From contig NZ_CP018846.1 in NCBI RefSeq assembly GCF_002025705.1, positions 6,067,501-6,131,500 on the forward strand: DNA of 64,000 bases. The letters are read 5' to 3'. Source of the stretch: Pseudomonas putida (GTDB taxonomy: Bacteria > Pseudomonadota > Gammaproteobacteria > Pseudomonadales > Pseudomonadaceae). Numbering within the stretch: position 1 is the first letter of the stretch; each line of letters opens with the position of its first letter. The notes under the pieces were generated by a model. It did not search any database, had not been told where the DNA came from, and was given only the letters and a program-made list of their open reading frames with translations. Made by a program: the position numbers and the translations under genes. Shown here one piece after another: positions 16,132 to 24,148 of this stretch.

Positions 16132-17445
16132 ATGAAAACACCGCTCTGGTTTCCGCAAAGCTTCTTCGCCCGCACGTTGTGGCTGGTGCTGATCGTTGTC
16201 CTGTTCTCCAAGGCACTGACGCTGGTCTACCTGCTGATGAACGAGGACGTACTGGTGGATCGGCAATACAGCCACGGTGTGGCGCTGACCCTGCGCGCCT
16301 ATTGGGCAGCGGATGAAGAGAACCGCGACAAGATCGCCGAAGCCGCCGGGCTGATCCGGGTCACCGGTTCCGGCGTGCCGGAGGGCGAACAGCACTGGCC
16401 ATACAGCGAGATCTATCAGCGGCAGATGCAGGCCGAGCTGGGTGAAGATACCGAAGTGCGCCTGCGTATCCATGCGCCGCCAGCGCTGTGGGTGAACGCG
16501 CCAAGCCTGGGCCCGGGCTGGCTGAAGGTGCCGTTGTACCCGCATCCGCTGCGTGGGCAGAAGATCTGGAACGTGCTGGGCTGGTTCCTGGCCATCGGCC
16601 TGTTGTCGACCGCCTCGGCCTGGATCTTCGTGCGTCAGCTCAACCAACCATTGAAGCGCCTGGTATTCGCCGCCCGGCAGGTCGGCCAGGGGCGCAGCGT
16701 GCGGTTGCCGATCAGCGACACGCCCAGCGAGATGACCGAGGTCTACCGCGCCTTCAACCAGATGGCCGAAGATGTCGAACAGGCCGGCCGTGAGCGGGAA
16801 CTGATGCTGGCGGGGGTTTCCCATGACCTGCGTACGCCGCTCACGCGCCTGCGTCTGTCGTTGTCGTTATTGAACAGCGATAGCGAGCTGAGTGACGACA
16901 TGGTCCGCGATATCGAGGACATGGACGCAATTCTCGACCAGTTCCTCGCGTTCATTCGCGATGGGCGGGACGAGCCGGTCGAGGAGGTCGACCTGGCCGA
17001 TCTGGTGCGCGAGGTGGTGGCGCCCTATAACCAGCCGGAAGAGCGTGTGCGCCTTTGCCTGGAGCCGATTCCGCCGTTTCCGCTGCGTCGGGTTTCGCTC
17101 AAGCGCATGCTCGGCAACCTCATCGGCAATGCTCTGCATCACGCTGGCAAGGGCGTCGAGGTGGCTGCCTACGTGTCCGGTGACGAGAGCGCGCCTTATG
17201 TGGTGCTCAGCGTGTTGGACCGGGGTACCGGGATCGACGAGTCGGAGCTGGAGACCATCTTCAACCCGTTCATCCGCGGTGACCGTGCCCGAGGGGGCAA
17301 GGGGACCGGGCTGGGGCTGGCGATCGTCAAGCGGATCGCGGCGCAGCATGGCGGGAATGTGGAGTTGCGCAACCGGTCCGGTGGCGGGATCGAGGCGCGG
17401 GTAAGGCTGCCGTTGGGGTTGCTGCTGCCTCGCAATGCTGTGTGA
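16132..17445 (+). CDS. envZ: Sensor histidine kinase EnvZ
   Basis: The 437-residue inner-membrane partner of OmpR. TM1 is near residues 13-35 (LWLVLIVVLFSKALTLVYLL), followed by a periplasmic loop, TM2 near 142-165 (WNVLGWFLAIGLLSTASAW), a HAMP domain, an H-box with the phosphorylated H231 (GVSHDLRTPLTRLRLS) and an HATPase domain with N box (LIGNALHHA), DRGTGID and GTGLGLAIVKRI. It lies 13 bp after ompR in a two-gene operon that ends at a REP palindrome pair. Confidence 0.93.
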   Translation: MKTPLWFPQSFFARTLWLVLIVVLFSKALTLVYLLMNEDVLVDRQYSHGVALTLRAYWAADEENRDKIAEAAGLIRVTGSGVPEGEQHWPYSEIYQRQMQAELGEDTEVRLRIHAPPALWVNAPSLGPGWLKVPLYPHPLRGQKIWNVLGWFLAIGLLSTASAWIFVRQLNQPLKRLVFAARQVGQGRSVRLPISDTPSEMTEVYRAFNQMAEDVEQAGRERELMLAGVSHDLRTPLTRLRLSLSLLNSDSELSDDMVRDIEDMDAILDQFLAFIRDGRDEPVEEVDLADLVREVVAPYNQPEERVRLCLEPIPPFPLRRVSLKRMLGNLIGNALHHAGKGVEVAAYVSGDESAPYVVLSVLDRGTGIDESELETIFNPFIRGDRARGGKGTGLGLAIVKRIAAQHGGNVELRNRSGGGIEARVRLPLGLLLPRNAV

Positions 17446-17452
17446 GGTTCTC

Positions 17453-17530
17453 CGGCCTCTTCGCGGCTAAAGCCGCTCCTACAGGTGCTGCGCGGTCCCT
17501 GTGGGAGCGGCTTTAGCCGCGAAGAGGCCA
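17453..17530. repeat. REP palindrome pair (TAAA/TTTA type, GCGGCTAAAGCCGC core)
   Basis: Two inverted copies of a P. putida-type REP flank a short spacer. The left copy contains GCGGCTAAAGCCGC and the right copy GCGGCTTTAGCCGC, each bordered by GGCCTCTTC / GAAGAGGCC. It lies between the 3' ends of the convergent envZ and rimK genes. Confidence 0.85.
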
Positions 17531-17543
17531 GTGCAGGCTGGAA

Positions 17544-18449
17544 TCAGCCTTTGCCCTTGGTCCGGGTCTGATTCGGCCCGCCATTCTTCTCCAGGTGCTC
17601 GAAGATCATCCCGGCGACGTTCTTGCCGGTGGTCACCTCGATGCCCTCCAGCCCTGGCGATGAGTTCACCTCCATCACCAAAGGCCCGTGATTCGAACGC
17701 AGAATATCCACACCGGCAACGCTCAGCCCCATCACCTTGGCCGCACGAATGGCCGTCATACGCTCTTCGGGGGTGATCTTGATCAGGCTCGCGACCCCAC
17801 CGCGGTGCAGGTTGGAGCGGAACTCTCCTGGCTTGGCCTGGCGCTTCATCGAGGCGATCACCTTGTCGCCCACCACGAAGCAGCGGATATCCGCACCGCC
17901 GGCCTCCTTGATGTACTCCTGGACCATGATGTTCTGCTTCAGCCCCATGAATGCCTCGATCACCGACTCGGCAGCCTTGGTGGTCTCGCACAGCACCACA
18001 CCGATACCTTGAGTGCCTTCGAGTACCTTGATCACCAGCGGTGCGCCGTTGACCATCTGGATCAGATCGGGGATGTCGTCCGGTGAGTGGGCGAAACCGG
18101 TGATCGGCAGGCCGATGCCGCGACGAGACAGCAATTGCAGTGAGCGCAGCTTGTCACGTGAGCGGGCGATCGCCACCGATTCGTTGAGCGGGTACACGCC
18201 CATCATTTCGAACTGCCGCAGTACCGCGCAGCCATAGAAAGTCACCGAGGCGCCGATGCGCGGGATCACCGCATCGAAGCCCTCCAGCGGTTTGCCGCGG
18301 TAGTGGATCTGCGGCTTGTGGCTGGCGATGTTCATGTAGGCCCGCAGGGTGTCGATCACCACCATTTCATGGCCCCGCTGGGTACCGGCTTCGACCAGAC
18401 GGCGGGTGGAATACAGACGCGGATTGCGCGACAGCACAGCGATCTTCAT
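17544..18449 (-). CDS. rimK: Ribosomal protein S6 glutamate ligase RimK
   Basis: An ATP-grasp enzyme that adds glutamate residues to the C-terminus of ribosomal protein S6, altering ribosome function. The 301 residues show the N-terminal fold typical of RimK (MKIAVLSRNPRLYSTRRLVEA), ATP-grasp nucleotide-binding segments (PLVIKVLEGTQGIGVVLCET) and the metal-binding end (LVMEVNSSPGLEGIE). The ATG overlaps the rimB stop by 4 bp. In P. fluorescens, RimK works with RimB and the cyclic-di-GMP phosphodiesterase RimA; rimA is not present here. Confidence 0.95.
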   Translation of the reverse strand: MKIAVLSRNPRLYSTRRLVEAGTQRGHEMVVIDTLRAYMNIASHKPQIHYRGKPLEGFDAVIPRIGASVTFYGCAVLRQFEMMGVYPLNESVAIARSRDKLRSLQLLSRRGIGLPITGFAHSPDDIPDLIQMVNGAPLVIKVLEGTQGIGVVLCETTKAAESVIEAFMGLKQNIMVQEYIKEAGGADIRCFVVGDKVIASMKRQAKPGEFRSNLHRGGVASLIKITPEERMTAIRAAKVMGLSVAGVDILRSNHGPLVMEVNSSPGLEGIEVTTGKNVAGMIFEHLEKNGGPNQTRTKGKG

Positions 18450-18928
18450 GCAGCACCTGTGACAGGGGAGAGGGTGGCCGGATAGGCCGGTTTGTCTTGT
18501 ACGTATTTCAGGCCAGGGTTGACCACCAGTTGGCCGTGTATGAGTGCCTTGGAGCCCAGCAACAGGCGATAGCGCATGTTCTTGCGACAGGCCAGGGTGA
18601 ACTCGACTTCCCAGACGGCGTCGCCCAGGGCCAGTGTGGTGCGGATCACATAGCGGGCCTGCGCCTGGCCGTTGGAGCTCTTGATGTTCTTCATGGTCAC
18701 CAGCGGCGCTTCACAGCGGCGGTGGCGCAATTGCACCACCGAGCCGAGGTGAGCGGTAAAGCGTACCCAGGGTTGGCCGTCACGCTCGAACGGCTCGACT
18801 TCGGTGGCGTGCAGGCTGGAGGTGCTGGCGCCGGTGTCGATCTTGGCGCGCAGGCCCGCCACGCCGAGGTCGGGCAAGGCCACCCACTCACGCAGGCCGA
18901 TCACTGTCAGATGGTCAAATTTCTTCAC
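18446..18928 (-). CDS. rimB: RimK-associated retropepsin-like zinc protease (RimB type)
   Basis: A 160-residue protein of the ATP-dependent zinc protease / RimK-associated family, with an aspartic-protease-like fold. The core LRAKIDTGASTSSLHAT has the DTGA motif of retropepsins. I chose the GTG at 18928 because AGGG is 8 bp upstream and the protein then begins KKFDHLTVIGLREWVALP, the usual family start; the longer frame runs into the region upstream of hslR. RimB is thought to influence S6 glutamylation together with RimK. It is divergent from hslR. Confidence 0.88.
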   Translation of the reverse strand: MKKFDHLTVIGLREWVALPDLGVAGLRAKIDTGASTSSLHATEVEPFERDGQPWVRFTAHLGSVVQLRHRRCEAPLVTMKNIKSSNGQAQARYVIRTTLALGDAVWEVEFTLACRKNMRYRLLLGSKALIHGQLVVNPGLKYVQDKPAYPATLSPVTGAA

Positions 18929-19037
18929 GAAGCACACCCTGCGGATAAGGTGGTGAACTGTAAGCACGGCGGGGACTTTTTGCATCCGTCAGTTACGGTA
19001 GTACAGTTCGATGAAAGACAGAATTCGAGGTAACGAG

Positions 19038-19439
19038 ATGGCACAAAAAGCCGAGGACGACGACAAGGTCCGCCTGGACAAATGGCTGTGGGCGGCGCGG
19101 TTCTACAAGACCCGTGCGCTGGCCAAGGCGGCGATCGAAAGCGGCAAGGTGCATTGCCGGGGCGAGCGCTGCAAGCCGGGCAAGGAGCCGCGGGTGGGGG
19201 ATGAATTCGTGCTACGCACCGGGTTCGATGAGCGCACGGTCGTGGTCAAGGCGCTGTCGGTGGTGCGACGCGGGGCGCCTGAGGCGCAGACGCTGTACGA
19301 AGAGACCGAGGACAGCGTGCGCCGCCGCGAGCAGGCGGCCGAGATGCGCAAGGCGGGGGCGATGGGGGTGACCACCGATGGTCGGCCGAACAAGAAGCAG
19401 CGGCGGCAGATTCACCAATTGCACGGGAGCTTTGAATAG
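19038..19439 (+). CDS. hslR: Heat-shock protein 15 (Hsp15), S4-domain RNA-binding protein
   Basis: A 133-residue S4-domain protein; Hsp15 binds stalled 50S subunits carrying nascent tRNA-peptide and helps recycle them. The S4 motif is VRLDKWLWAARFYKTRALAK (residues about 11-30), followed by a basic C-terminal tail (KKQRRQIHQ). The ATG at 19038 is preceded by GAGGT. The gene lies near hslO, as commonly seen in gammaproteobacteria, although a PAP2 gene separates them here. Confidence 0.92.
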   Translation: MAQKAEDDDKVRLDKWLWAARFYKTRALAKAAIESGKVHCRGERCKPGKEPRVGDEFVLRTGFDERTVVVKALSVVRRGAPEAQTLYEETEDSVRRREQAAEMRKAGAMGVTTDGRPNKKQRRQIHQLHGSFE

Positions 19440-19452
19440 CCGGGGCCGCGGT

Positions 19453-19545
19453 GCGGCCCTTTCGCGGCACGAGGCCGCTCCTACAGGGGATCGTGTTCTT
19501 CTGTGGGAGCGGCCTCGTGTCGCGAAAGGGCTGCAAAGCAGCCCC
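19453..19545. repeat. REP palindrome pair (GAGGCCGCTCC type)
   Basis: Inverted copies of CCTTTCGCGGCACGAGGCCG (left) and GGCCTCGTGTCGCGAAAGG (right) with a spacer containing ATCGTGTTCTT. This is the second REP subfamily of the window. It lies between the convergent ends of hslR and the PAP2 gene. Confidence 0.82.
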
Positions 19546-19551
19546 AGGGGC

Positions 19552-20346
19552 CTAGCGGATCACCGCCAATCGTCCGACCAGCGGTAGTTTGGCCGCGATC
19601 GCAAGCAACGGCGCCGTCCAGCGCAGCAGCAAGGCACTGCCCTTGGCCGCCAACGGTGTATGGCAACTCCAGCCCAACGCCAGCACCGCCATCAGCAGGC
19701 CGCCGATGTAATCGTCCTGCCCCCAGTGCGCCCCGGCCACCAGCCGCGGCATCATGAACAGGAATGCCAGGCCCCAGACCACCAGGTGTTGCACCAGGCG
19801 GCGGCTGAACAGGCTCATGAACAATGCCCAGATTAACAGCACCGAGGCGTGATCGCCTGGGAAGCTGTTGCTGGACCGGTCCTTGAGTTCCCAGGCCTTT
19901 TCCAGGTTCGGGTAGTAGCTGCTGAGGTGCACCACGTTGTCGAATACCATCGATGGGCTGTCATGTTGCCAGCCCATTGCATCCACCCACTTGGAAAACA
20001 GCGCGCGAATCACCACTAATAGGAGCAGCGTGACCAGAAAGCCAAAGAAGGCTTCGCGAACCTGGCTGGCCCTGAACACCCAGTTGCCCCGAATCAGCAC
20101 GGCCAGCAGGATCAGGCCGACGACGATATCGAAGGGGCGAAGGCTGCCGACGGTCCAGATGTAGCGCCAGGCCGTATGGTCGGCCAACGGGCCATTGAGG
20201 CTGTGGAACAACCATTCGTCGAAAGTCAGGCACAGGATCTGGCCAATGGGCCATAACCAGAAACACAGTAGGGCAATGGGCAGCAACGTGCAGGCTGCCA
20301 AGGGGCCCCAGGACCACCTTGCTTGGAACAGTGGTCGATTGTCCAT
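19552..20346 (-). CDS. PAP2-family membrane phosphatase
   Basis: A 264-residue integral membrane protein with about six hydrophobic segments. The PAP2 catalytic motifs are present in slightly altered form: SFPGDHAS (the PSGH-like histidine) and RLVAGAHWGQDDYIGG (the second histidine and aspartate). Substrate (lipid phosphate or undecaprenyl pyrophosphate) cannot be told from sequence. The ATG at 20346 follows GAGGT; the longer frame has no good start. Confidence 0.82.
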   Translation of the reverse strand: MDNRPLFQARWSWGPLAACTLLPIALLCFWLWPIGQILCLTFDEWLFHSLNGPLADHTAWRYIWTVGSLRPFDIVVGLILLAVLIRGNWVFRASQVREAFFGFLVTLLLLVVIRALFSKWVDAMGWQHDSPSMVFDNVVHLSSYYPNLEKAWELKDRSSNSFPGDHASVLLIWALFMSLFSRRLVQHLVVWGLAFLFMMPRLVAGAHWGQDDYIGGLLMAVLALGWSCHTPLAAKGSALLLRWTAPLLAIAAKLPLVGRLAVIR

Positions 20347-20454
20347 AAAATACCTCGATCTCCAGCAGTAAATGAGCGCCTTGTGGGCGCTCTGCGACGG
20401 GACTTTCAAATCCCGGTAATTATTTTGTCATCATTTTCAGATAGCCAGACAACC

Positions 20455-21354
20455 ATGAGCGACTTGCCAGATACAGATTTCACCCAACGTTTCATCTTCG
20501 ACGAGCGCGATGTGCGCGGCGAGTGGGTGTCTCTCGATGACAGCTACGCCGCGGTGCTGGCGCGTCACGAGTACCCGCAGCCGGTGCAGGCACTGCTTGG
20601 CGAACTGATGGCTGCCACCGCCTTGCTGGTGGGCGCGCTGAAGTTCGACGGCCTGCTTATTCTGCAGGCGCGTTCCGAAGGGCCGATCCCGCTGCTGATG
20701 GTCGAGTGCTCGGGCGAGCGTGATATCCGTGGCATGGCCCGCTACGAAGCGGACCAGATCCCGGCCGATGCCACCCTGGAGCAGTTGATGCCCGGCGGTC
20801 ACCTGACCCTGACCATCGACCCGGTCAAAGGCCAGCGCTACCAGGGCACCGTCGACCTGGACGGCGCCAACCTGTCGGAGTGCTTCACCAACTACTTCGT
20901 GCAGTCCCAGCAGCTCAATACCCGTTTCTGGCTCAACGCCGAAGGCGGCAAGGCCCGTGGCTTGCTGCTGCAGCAGCTGCCGCGCGATCGCCAGCCGGAC
21001 GATGAGGAGCGCGAAGACAGCTGGCAGCATGTGATTGCCCTGGCCAAGACGCTCAAGCCTGAAGAGTGGTCGGAAGACAACGAAACCCTGCTGCACCGCC
21101 TTTATCACGAAGACGCGGTACGCCTGTTCGATATCCAGCCGCTGCGCTTCAAGTGCAGCTGCTCGCGCGAACGTTCCGGCAATGCGCTGGTCAGTTTGGG
21201 CGAGCACGATGCCAAGGCGCTTGTCGAGGAGTGCGGTGGTACGGTAGAGATCGATTGCCAGTTCTGTAACCAGCGCTATTTCTTCGATGCCAGCGATGTG
21301 GCGCAGCTGTTTGCTGGTGGCGGCACGGATGCGGCGTCAGAAACTCGCCACTGA
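20455..21354 (+). CDS. hslO: Redox-regulated chaperone Hsp33
   Basis: A 299-residue cytoplasmic holdase chaperone activated by oxidation. The C-terminal redox switch is intact: FKCSC (two cysteines) and DCQFC about 30 residues later, the four zinc ligands. The N-terminal region (DFTQRFIFDERDVRGEWV) is typical. I use the ATG at 20455, since the open frame upstream overlaps the divergent PAP2 gene. A strong hairpin lies just after the stop. Confidence 0.95.
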   Translation: MSDLPDTDFTQRFIFDERDVRGEWVSLDDSYAAVLARHEYPQPVQALLGELMAATALLVGALKFDGLLILQARSEGPIPLLMVECSGERDIRGMARYEADQIPADATLEQLMPGGHLTLTIDPVKGQRYQGTVDLDGANLSECFTNYFVQSQQLNTRFWLNAEGGKARGLLLQQLPRDRQPDDEEREDSWQHVIALAKTLKPEEWSEDNETLLHRLYHEDAVRLFDIQPLRFKCSCSRERSGNALVSLGEHDAKALVEECGGTVEIDCQFCNQRYFFDASDVAQLFAGGGTDAASETRH

Positions 21355-21375
21355 AACGTTTAATTTCAGGAGAAT

Positions 21376-21429
21376 CTCCTGTCGAATTGCGCAAAAGCGC
21401 GGTTCTGACAGGAGGGGCCTACTTTTTTT
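21376..21429 (+). terminator. Long hairpin after hslO with delayed T-tract
   Basis: CTCCTGTCGAATTGCGC pairs with GCGCGGTTC-T-GACAGGAG around an AAAA loop (stem 21376-21414, one bulged T and two GU pairs), and a run of seven T follows at 21423-21429. A third copy of one arm, CAGGAG at 21367-21372, could compete for the CTCCTG segment. It most simply terminates hslO; the pckA promoter appears to lie beyond it. Confidence 0.6.
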
Positions 21430-21438
21430 GGGCGTTTC

Positions 21439-21447
21439 TGGCATAAT
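21439..21447 (+). promoter_or_regulatory. Possible extended -10 promoter of pckA
   Basis: TGG-CATAAT (TG at 21439-21440, -10 hexamer 21442-21447) is a good extended -10 element 87 bp before the pckA ATG. No recognisable -35 hexamer is at the right distance, which extended -10 promoters can tolerate. Inferred from sequence only. Confidence 0.35.
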
Positions 21448-21533
21448 CCGGCCACTTTTTTCGCTGTAGTAGTTTTTTCGAGACAACTACAAAACGTTTG
21501 GAGCACTCGGCCTCGGGCCGGATGGGGTATCTC

Positions 21534-23081
21534 ATGACGCAAGCCAACAACACCGTGTACACCGACCTGAGCGTCGATGAGCTGGTAAAAGAAGCGCTGC
21601 AACGCGGTGAAGGCGTGCTAGCCGATACTGGCGCACTGGTAGTCGAAACTGGCCACCGTACTGGCCGCTCGCCGGCTGACCGTTTCATCGTCGAAGAACC
21701 TTCCACCCAGGCCGCCATCGCCTGGGGCCCGATCAACCGCAAGTTCCCGGCCGACAAGTTCGATGCCCTGTGGGACCGCGTCGAGGCGTTCAACAACGCT
21801 CAGGATCACTTCGTTTCCTACGTTCACGTAGGGGCTGCTGCCGAGCACTACCTGCCGGTAAAGATGACCACCCAGACCGCCTGGCAGAATCTGTTCGGCC
21901 GCTGCCTGTTCATCAACCCGGAGCAAGGCCAGTTCAACCCGGCCAAGCGCGACCAGTGGCAGATCCTCAACGTTGCCAACTTCGTCTGCGAGCCTGAGCG
22001 TGACGGCACCAACTCCGACGGTTGCGTGATCATCAACTTCGCCGCCAAGAAGGTGCTGATCGCTGGCATGCGCTACGCCGGCGAAATGAAGAAAGCCATG
22101 TTCTCGGTGCAGAACTTCCTGCTGCCGGCCGCCGACGTGCTGCCAATGCACTGCGCTGCCAACATCGGCGAAGAAGGCGATGTGACCCTGTTCTTCGGCC
22201 TGTCCGGCACCGGCAAGACCACCCTGTCGGCCGACGAAAGCCGTTACCTGATCGGTGACGACGAGCACGGTTGGGGCGAAGGCGTTGTCTTCAACATGGA
22301 AGGCGGCTGCTACGCCAAGTGCATCGACCTGTCCGAGAAGAACGAGCCGGTCATCTGGAAAGCCATCAAGCATGGCGCCGTGCTGGAAAACGTCGTTCTC
22401 GACGCCAACAAGCACGCCGACTACGCCGATGTCAGCCTGACCCAGAACAGCCGCGCCGCCTACCCGCTGGAGCACGTCGCCAAGCGCGCCGAGGCCAACC
22501 TGGGTGGCGAGCCGAATGCAGTCATCTTCCTGACTTGCGACCTGACCGGTGTTCTGCCTCCGGTTTCGATCCTGAACAACGAGCAGGCGGCCTACCACTT
22601 CCTGTCCGGCTACACCGCGCTGGTCGGTTCCACCGAAATGGGTTCGGGCGGCGGCATCAAGTCGACCTTCTCCACCTGCTTCGGCGCACCATTCTTCCCG
22701 CGCCCGGCTGGTGAATACGCCGAGCTGCTGATCAAGCGTATCAACGCTTTCGGCTCCAAGGTCTACCTGGTCAACACCGGCTGGACCGGCGGTGGCTACG
22801 GCGTTGGCAAGCGCTTCAGCATCCCGACCACTCGTGGCGTGATCGCTGCCATCCAGAGCGGTGCTCTGGTCGGCGCCGAAACCGAGCACCTGGACATCAT
22901 CAACCTGGACGTGCCGAAGGCCGTTCCGGGCGTTGATACCGAGCTGCTCAACCCACGCGCTACCTGGACTGACAAAGCAGCCTACGACGAGGCCGCTCAA
23001 GGCCTGGCCAAGCTGTTCATCGAAAACTTCAAGAAGTTCGAAGTTTCCGACGCCATCAAGGCTGCTGGCCCACAGCTGTAA
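21534..23081 (+). CDS. pckA: Phosphoenolpyruvate carboxykinase (ATP)
   Basis: A 515-residue gluconeogenic enzyme converting oxaloacetate and ATP to phosphoenolpyruvate, ADP and CO2 in the cytoplasm. The kinase-1a loop GLSGTGKTTLSAD (P-loop), the kinase-2 region and the substrate-binding segment TGHRTGRSPADRF are visible. The ATG at 21534 gives the family's usual length and the start MTQANNTVYTDLS. It is monocistronic, followed by a strong terminator. Confidence 0.96.
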   Translation: MTQANNTVYTDLSVDELVKEALQRGEGVLADTGALVVETGHRTGRSPADRFIVEEPSTQAAIAWGPINRKFPADKFDALWDRVEAFNNAQDHFVSYVHVGAAAEHYLPVKMTTQTAWQNLFGRCLFINPEQGQFNPAKRDQWQILNVANFVCEPERDGTNSDGCVIINFAAKKVLIAGMRYAGEMKKAMFSVQNFLLPAADVLPMHCAANIGEEGDVTLFFGLSGTGKTTLSADESRYLIGDDEHGWGEGVVFNMEGGCYAKCIDLSEKNEPVIWKAIKHGAVLENVVLDANKHADYADVSLTQNSRAAYPLEHVAKRAEANLGGEPNAVIFLTCDLTGVLPPVSILNNEQAAYHFLSGYTALVGSTEMGSGGGIKSTFSTCFGAPFFPRPAGEYAELLIKRINAFGSKVYLVNTGWTGGGYGVGKRFSIPTTRGVIAAIQSGALVGAETEHLDIINLDVPKAVPGVDTELLNPRATWTDKAAYDEAAQGLAKLFIENFKKFEVSDAIKAAGPQL

Positions 23082-23102
23082 GCTGAACCCAGCCGAAACG
23101 AG

Positions 23103-23128
23103 AAAGCCGCCCCTAGGGGCGGCTTTTT
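23103..23128 (+). terminator. Intrinsic terminator of pckA
   Basis: AAAGCCGCCCC-TA-GGGGCGGCTTT with TTTTTGTTTTT following, 21 bp after the pckA stop: a perfect GC-rich stem and T-tract. Confidence 0.92.
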
Positions 23129-23154
23129 GTTTTTCTGAGGTGCTGCCCCGCCAG

Positions 23155-23272
23155 TGTGGGAGCGGCCTTGTGTCGCGAAAGGGGCGCGCAGCGGCCCCAG
23201 GATCTGGGTGCAAAAGCATAAATTGCTGGGGCTGCTGCGCAGCCCTTTCGCGACACAAGGCCGCTCCTACAG
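23155..23272. repeat. REP palindrome pair (GGCCTTGTGTCGCG type) with long spacer
   Basis: The left arm GGGAGCGGCCTTGTGTCGCG and the right arm CGCGACACAAGGCCGCTCC are inverted copies. The spacer has a nested palindrome-like pair (GCGCGCAGCGGCCCC / GGGGCTGCTGCGCAGCCC). It separates pckA from the next genes. Confidence 0.85.
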
Positions 23273-23327
23273 TAAATGGTGAGGCCAAATAGTCGTAGGG
23301 CGGTTCAGTCGAGACCTGATGGTTTGA

Positions 23328-23504
23328 TCAATCACCCAGCAGTTCTTGACCTTTTCTTGCAAAGAAAATGGATGCTGTTTCGTCATCCACCACTACACCG
23401 TCATCGTTCAAACTTGCTTCAATCTGAATTTTGAACCACTCGGCATAGTCATCCTGAACCTCATCATCATGGACGGTCGTGGCGTTCTCAAGTGTTGTGC
23501 ACAT
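23328..23504 (-). CDS. Small acidic protein resembling plasmid-stability/antitoxin determinants
   Basis: A 58-codon gene too short for common ORF cut-offs. The ATG at 23504 (or GTG at 23507) follows a clear GAGG ribosome-binding site, the product is acidic, and codon choice is plausible. The central stretch YAEWFKIQIEASLNDDG resembles the WFRAKVQASLDDP pattern of small stability-determinant antitoxins that accompany ParE/RelE toxins, with a C-terminal VVVDDETASIFFARKG. No toxin gene is seen on either side, so it would be an orphan. Its base composition is richer in A+T than its neighbours, consistent with transfer. Family assignment is from memory of the pattern and is tentative. Confidence 0.55.
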   Translation of the reverse strand: MCTTLENATTVHDDEVQDDYAEWFKIQIEASLNDDGVVVDDETASIFFARKGQELLGD

Positions 23505-23651
23505 CACGAAGTACCTCGGCTATATGGGCTCATTGCTAGCGGCTGTATTGCTTGCAGTGCCAGCTATGCTCCATTGAATTGCATAAATGTCCTAAATGGA
23601 TCTGACTCTCCTGTAGGGCAATTCCTCTTTAAATTTCTAAGGTTGAGCTCT

Positions 23652-24092
23652 GTGACCGAATCTCCGAACCGCACGGCCTTCTCCCACTTCCATCCGATCC
23701 TCACCCGCCCCCAGGACAACGACGTCAACGGCCACATCGCTGGCGCCACCGTGCATGGCTTCTTCGAAACCGCTATCCAGGCCTTCCTCGCCGAACAGGC
23801 GGATATGGACCTGCGCGATGGCGAGCTGGCGGCCTTCGTGGTGAGCTCGGCGGCAGACTTCTTCGCCTTGCCGGGCTTCCCGGATGTGCTGGAGGTGGGG
23901 CTGGGGGTGACACGGCTGGCAGGCAGTACGGTGGAGTACCGCCTGGCGCTTTACCGGCCAGGGGAGGCCGATGCGTGCGCTGCGGGGACGGTGGTGCAGG
24001 TGTTCATCGAGCGCGCCAGCGGCAGGCCGGTGCCACTGCCTGAGGCGTTGCAGGTGATCCTGGGCGGCCTCCAACTCGATACACAGGCATGA
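23652..24092 (+). CDS. Acyl-CoA thioester hydrolase, 4-hydroxybenzoyl-CoA thioesterase-like
   Basis: A 146-residue hot-dog protein. HPILTRPQDNDVNGHIAGATVHGFFETA matches the YbgC/FadM-like pattern (here D-x-NGH; residues about 14-40). Substrate unknown. I place the start at GTG 23652 (TESPNRTAFSHFHP...), with AAGG upstream; the open frame extends about 300 bp further left, but that part is low-complexity, cysteine-rich translation antisense to the small antitoxin-like gene and is almost certainly not coding. Confidence 0.8.
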   Translation: MTESPNRTAFSHFHPILTRPQDNDVNGHIAGATVHGFFETAIQAFLAEQADMDLRDGELAAFVVSSAADFFALPGFPDVLEVGLGVTRLAGSTVEYRLALYRPGEADACAAGTVVQVFIERASGRPVPLPEALQVILGGLQLDTQA

Positions 24093-24126
24093 AAAAGCCC
24101 TGCCGGTGAGGGCAGGGCTCTTTTTA
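24091..24126. terminator. Bidirectional terminator between thioesterase and glycine-zipper gene
   Basis: AAAAAGCCCTGCC-ggtga-GGGCAGGGCTCTTTTT forms a strong stem with A-run and T-run on the two sides, overlapping the end of the rightward thioesterase gene and 23 bp past the leftward gene end, so it can serve both convergent transcripts. Confidence 0.88.
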
Positions 24127-24148
24127 CCCGTGGGCTTGGCGTCAGGTA

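Noticed and set aside
23346..23650. N-terminal extension of the thioesterase frame
   Set aside because: Composition is cysteine- and isoleucine-rich with no family resemblance, and it lies antisense to a better small gene on the opposite strand; the GTG at 23652 gives the usual family length.
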